DNA from: an uncultured Clostridium sp.
GTDB taxonomy: Bacteria; Bacillota; Clostridia; Lachnospirales; Lachnospiraceae
DNA: 33,348 bases
NCBI GenBank assembly: GCA_900540335.1
Contig: UQFC01000025.1
Coordinates: 1-33,348 of the forward strand
Direction of reading: 5' to 3'
A program made the translations under genes and the position numbers. Positions within the stretch are counted from its first letter, which is position 1, and every line of letters begins with the position of its first letter. The notes beneath the pieces were generated by a model that worked only from the letters and a program-made list of their open reading frames with translations, searched no databases and was not told the origin of the DNA. Positions 31,262-33,348 of the stretch are shown here, piece by piece.

Positions 31262-32389
31262 ATGTGGTTAGAGTATTTTGCTCAATATCTGGAAAATGCA
31301 TTTCCGAAATTTTTAAAGGAAAAGGTGTGGAATTATAAGGATGATCTCTGTATCATCGGCGCGGCGGATCTGGCTGCTGCTACAGGGAATGTGGAGTGGA
31401 ACCGGTATATTACGGAAAATGCTTACTGGCTGATGGCTGAAGACGGAACAGTTGCCAACTGGAAAGAGGGAGAGAATAACATTGATAAAGTAAGCTTTGG
31501 AAAGTCTCTTCGAATTCTCAGAGATTTGACGGGAGATGCCAGGTATGCTGCGGCAGTGGAAAAGGCATATGATTTTTTAAAACAGTATCCCAGAACAGAA
31601 TCAGGTAATTTCTGGCATAAGGATATTTACCCTAACCAGGTATGGCTGGATGGTCTTTACATGGCAATGCCGTTTTATGCAAAAACCCTGACAGAAAACG
31701 GAGAAGAACGGTGGGATGATATTCTGGATCAGTTTCAGAGTGCACACCGTCTTCTGTGGGATGAGAATCTGGGGCTTTATGTTCACGGCTGCGATGTAAG
31801 CCGTCAGGCAGACTGGGCCGACCCGGAAACGGGAAGAAGCGAGTGTGTGTGGAGCCGTGCAGAGGGATGGTTTTTAATGGCATTGATTGATGTGTATGAG
31901 CTGGCTGTGGATCATACACCCCGTGCAACGGAGCTGGGAGAACTGCTGAAAAATGCGGTTCGCGGACTGCGGCCTTATCAGGATCCGGAAACAGGAATGA
32001 TTTATCAGGTGGTAGAGCAGAAAGAATATCCTGGAAATTACCTGGAAACCTCCGGAAGTGCAATGATTGCGTATGCTCTGATGAAAGGAGCGCGCCTTGG
32101 AGTTCTGGACAGAGCTTTGGGAGAAGATGGAAGCCGGATTCTGGACGGAATCCGTGATACCTATCTGAAAAAGGAAGAGGATGGATTTCATTTACATGGA
32201 ATCTGCGCCAGTGCAGGACTGGGAAAAGGACCGGATCCTCATAACCGTCAGGATCGGGACGGTACTGCCCGGTATTACGTCAGTGAAGCGCAGATGACAG
32301 ATAATCAGCACGGAACAGGCGCCTGTATGATGGCTGTCAGTGAACAGCTGAGATGGAAGAAGAAAGGAGAATCGGTATGCTGCAGTTAG
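31262..32389 (+). CDS. GH105 unsaturated uronyl hydrolase (YteR/YesR-like)
   Basis: The 375-residue (alpha/alpha)6-barrel protein removes the unsaturated uronic acid from oligosaccharides made by pectate or rhamnogalacturonan lyases. The catalytic aspartate is in NQVWLDGLYMAMPF (Asp130); VWSRAEGWFLMAL (from about 196) and the Asp-His-rich ASAGLGKGPDPHNRQDRDG segment near the substrate end support the call. No signal peptide. The start follows GGGAAAGGGAGAG. The 3' end overlaps the next gene by 13 bases. Together with GH28, it suggests both hydrolase- and lyase-derived galacturonides are handled. Confidence 0.92.
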   Translation: MWLEYFAQYLENAFPKFLKEKVWNYKDDLCIIGAADLAAATGNVEWNRYITENAYWLMAEDGTVANWKEGENNIDKVSFGKSLRILRDLTGDARYAAAVEKAYDFLKQYPRTESGNFWHKDIYPNQVWLDGLYMAMPFYAKTLTENGEERWDDILDQFQSAHRLLWDENLGLYVHGCDVSRQADWADPETGRSECVWSRAEGWFLMALIDVYELAVDHTPRATELGELLKNAVRGLRPYQDPETGMIYQVVEQKEYPGNYLETSGSAMIAYALMKGARLGVLDRALGEDGSRILDGIRDTYLKKEEDGFHLHGICASAGLGKGPDPHNRQDRDGTARYYVSEAQMTDNQHGTGACMMAVSEQLRWKKKGESVCCS

Positions 32390-33222
32390 GTCTTCGTCTT
32401 CACGATGCAGAGAAGCTTCCCATGGAGGAGCTGCTTCCTGTTATCAGAAAAAAGGGATATACCTGTGCCCATCTGGCACTGAGCAAGGCGATGAAGGATT
32501 ATCCCTGCGGTCCGGAAGCGCTGACGCCGGGATATGCTCATTACCTGCGCCGGCTGTTTGAGAAAAATGAGATGGATATTGCTGTTCTTGGCAATTATCT
32601 GAATCTGGCCCACCCGGATGAAGCAGTGATTCGCGCTTCTCTGGAAAAATACTATTCCCATATCCGGTTTGCTTCCCTGCTGGGCTGCGGCATGGTGGGA
32701 ACTGAGACAGGGGCTCCTAATGCAGAGTACCGGTATTGTCCGGAATGTCGTTCTGAGGAGGCGCTTGCCCTCTTTATTCGCAATCTGAAGCCGGTGGTTC
32801 GATGCGCAGAGCAGTTCGGAGTGATTCTTGCCATTGAACCGGTGGCACGCCATATTGTTTACAATGCAAAGCGGGCCCGGATTGTACTGGATGAGATTGG
32901 TTCTCACAATCTTCAGATTCTGTTTGATCCGGTTAATCTTCTGGATCTGGAAAATGTGAATCACAGGGATGAGGTATTCGCAGAGGCTCTGGAACTTCTG
33001 GGCCCGGATATTGCAATGGTTCATTTTAAAGATTTTGTCCGTGTTCAGGAAGGATATGGCTTAAAAGCTGTGGGAGCAGGCACGGGAGAGATGGATTTCA
33101 CACCGATTATGCAGTATATTAAAAAGGAAAAGCCGTTTATTTATGGAACCCTGGAAAATACGACACCGGAAAATGCGGAGTTCTGCGGAAAGAAGATGCG
33201 GGAGCTTTACGAATCGGTTTAA
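32377..33222 (+). CDS. Sugar phosphate isomerase/epimerase-like TIM barrel
   Basis: ATG 32377 (MLQLGLRLHDAEKLPMEE) is chosen for its GGAG seven bases upstream; the frame is open to 32353. The 281-residue protein is an AP-endonuclease-2-type barrel: CAHLALSKAM, GTETGAPNAEY, VILAIEPVARH (metal-ligand Glu), ILFDPVNLLDLENVNH and MVHFKDFV give the usual Glu/Asp/His pattern of divalent-metal isomerases. The precise substrate is unclear, but the operon implies a uronic acid intermediate such as the tagaturonate or keto-deoxy-uronate step. It overlaps the GH105 gene, so they are co-translated. Confidence 0.83.
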   Translation: MLQLGLRLHDAEKLPMEELLPVIRKKGYTCAHLALSKAMKDYPCGPEALTPGYAHYLRRLFEKNEMDIAVLGNYLNLAHPDEAVIRASLEKYYSHIRFASLLGCGMVGTETGAPNAEYRYCPECRSEEALALFIRNLKPVVRCAEQFGVILAIEPVARHIVYNAKRARIVLDEIGSHNLQILFDPVNLLDLENVNHRDEVFAEALELLGPDIAMVHFKDFVRVQEGYGLKAVGAGTGEMDFTPIMQYIKKEKPFIYGTLENTTPENAEFCGKKMRELYESV

Positions 33223-33261
33223 GTGTATGAAGCCCGCAAAGGGAGAAAAGGAGGAAGCCTT

Positions 33262-33348
33262 ATGGCACGTTTATACGTGAAAATCAAGGATCAGGATAAT
33301 GTGGCAGTTGCTGTGGAAGAGCTGAAGGCAGGAACGGAAATTATGGAG
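33262..33348 (+). CDS. uxaA: Altronate dehydratase, N-terminal SAF domain (truncated by window end)
   Basis: Only 29 residues are visible, starting at ATG behind AAAGGAGGAAGC: MARLYVKIKDQDNVAVAVEE and LKAGTEI. The DNVAVA...L-x-AGTE pattern is the SAF domain that begins UxaA, which dehydrates D-altronate to 2-keto-3-deoxygluconate in galacturonate breakdown. Some family members keep this domain as a separate small subunit, and related galactarate dehydratases share it, so the assignment needs the missing part. It places the operon in galacturonate use. Confidence 0.72.
   Translation, partial: MARLYVKIKDQDNVAVAVEELKAGTEIME

Overview
The window looks like a chromosomal segment of a spore-forming, anaerobic Firmicute, most likely a Lachnospiraceae-type Clostridium relative. 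The reasons are the strong AGGAGG-type ribosome binding sites, the T-box and Mn-type riboswitches, a SPOCS/LysM spore-coat-type protein, a YtvI-like permease, and a pectin-degradation locus fed by a tripartite tricarboxylate (TTT) transporter. This assignment is inferred from gene content and style; no marker gene fixes the species.

Layout. 1-1.4 kb is the end of an integrated element: the C-terminal part of a large serine recombinase, then the 3' remnant of an interrupted gene. 1.5-5.4 kb holds a PrcB-like lipoprotein, a serine acetyltransferase (cysE) behind a promoter and a folded leader, a TtcA-family tRNA thiolase overlapping cysE, and a SPOCS+LysM protein. 5.45-5.58 kb is a compact multi-hairpin RNA candidate ending in a U-run. 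5.7-8.3 kb is an AlgJ/DHHW-like protein plus MBOAT acyltransferase pair for polymer O-acylation. 8.35-12.6 kb carries a GIY-YIG protein, a hemolysin-III-type membrane protein, and a pseudouridine synthase overlapping an orphan DmsA-like molybdoenzyme. 12.6-13.9 kb is a yybP-ykoY (Mn2+) riboswitch in front of a CaCA-type cation exchanger.

13.97-15.53 kb is an AT-rich island bracketed by a 24-bp direct repeat (23/24 identical). It holds one membrane protein with choline-binding-like repeats and a 149-bp element built from four nested stems. After it come a YtvI-like permease, NudC, a pair of half-size chromate transporters, an orphan HicB-like protein, a TSCPD protein, a T-box-controlled proS, and cca.

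22.67-33.35 kb is the most distinctive part. Two complete LysR-type regulators are fused in one 641-residue polypeptide. Divergent from it runs an operon of a TTT transporter (tctC-tctB-tctA), an alpha/beta-hydrolase esterase, an intracellular GH28 polygalacturonase with an SLH-like tail, a GH105 unsaturated uronyl hydrolase, a TIM-barrel isomerase and the start of uxaA (altronate dehydratase). Read together, this suggests import of pectin-derived uronic acid oligomers by the TTT transporter, de-esterification and depolymerisation in the cytoplasm, and entry into galacturonate catabolism under the double LysR regulator. The substrate of the transporter and the regulator's ligands are inference.
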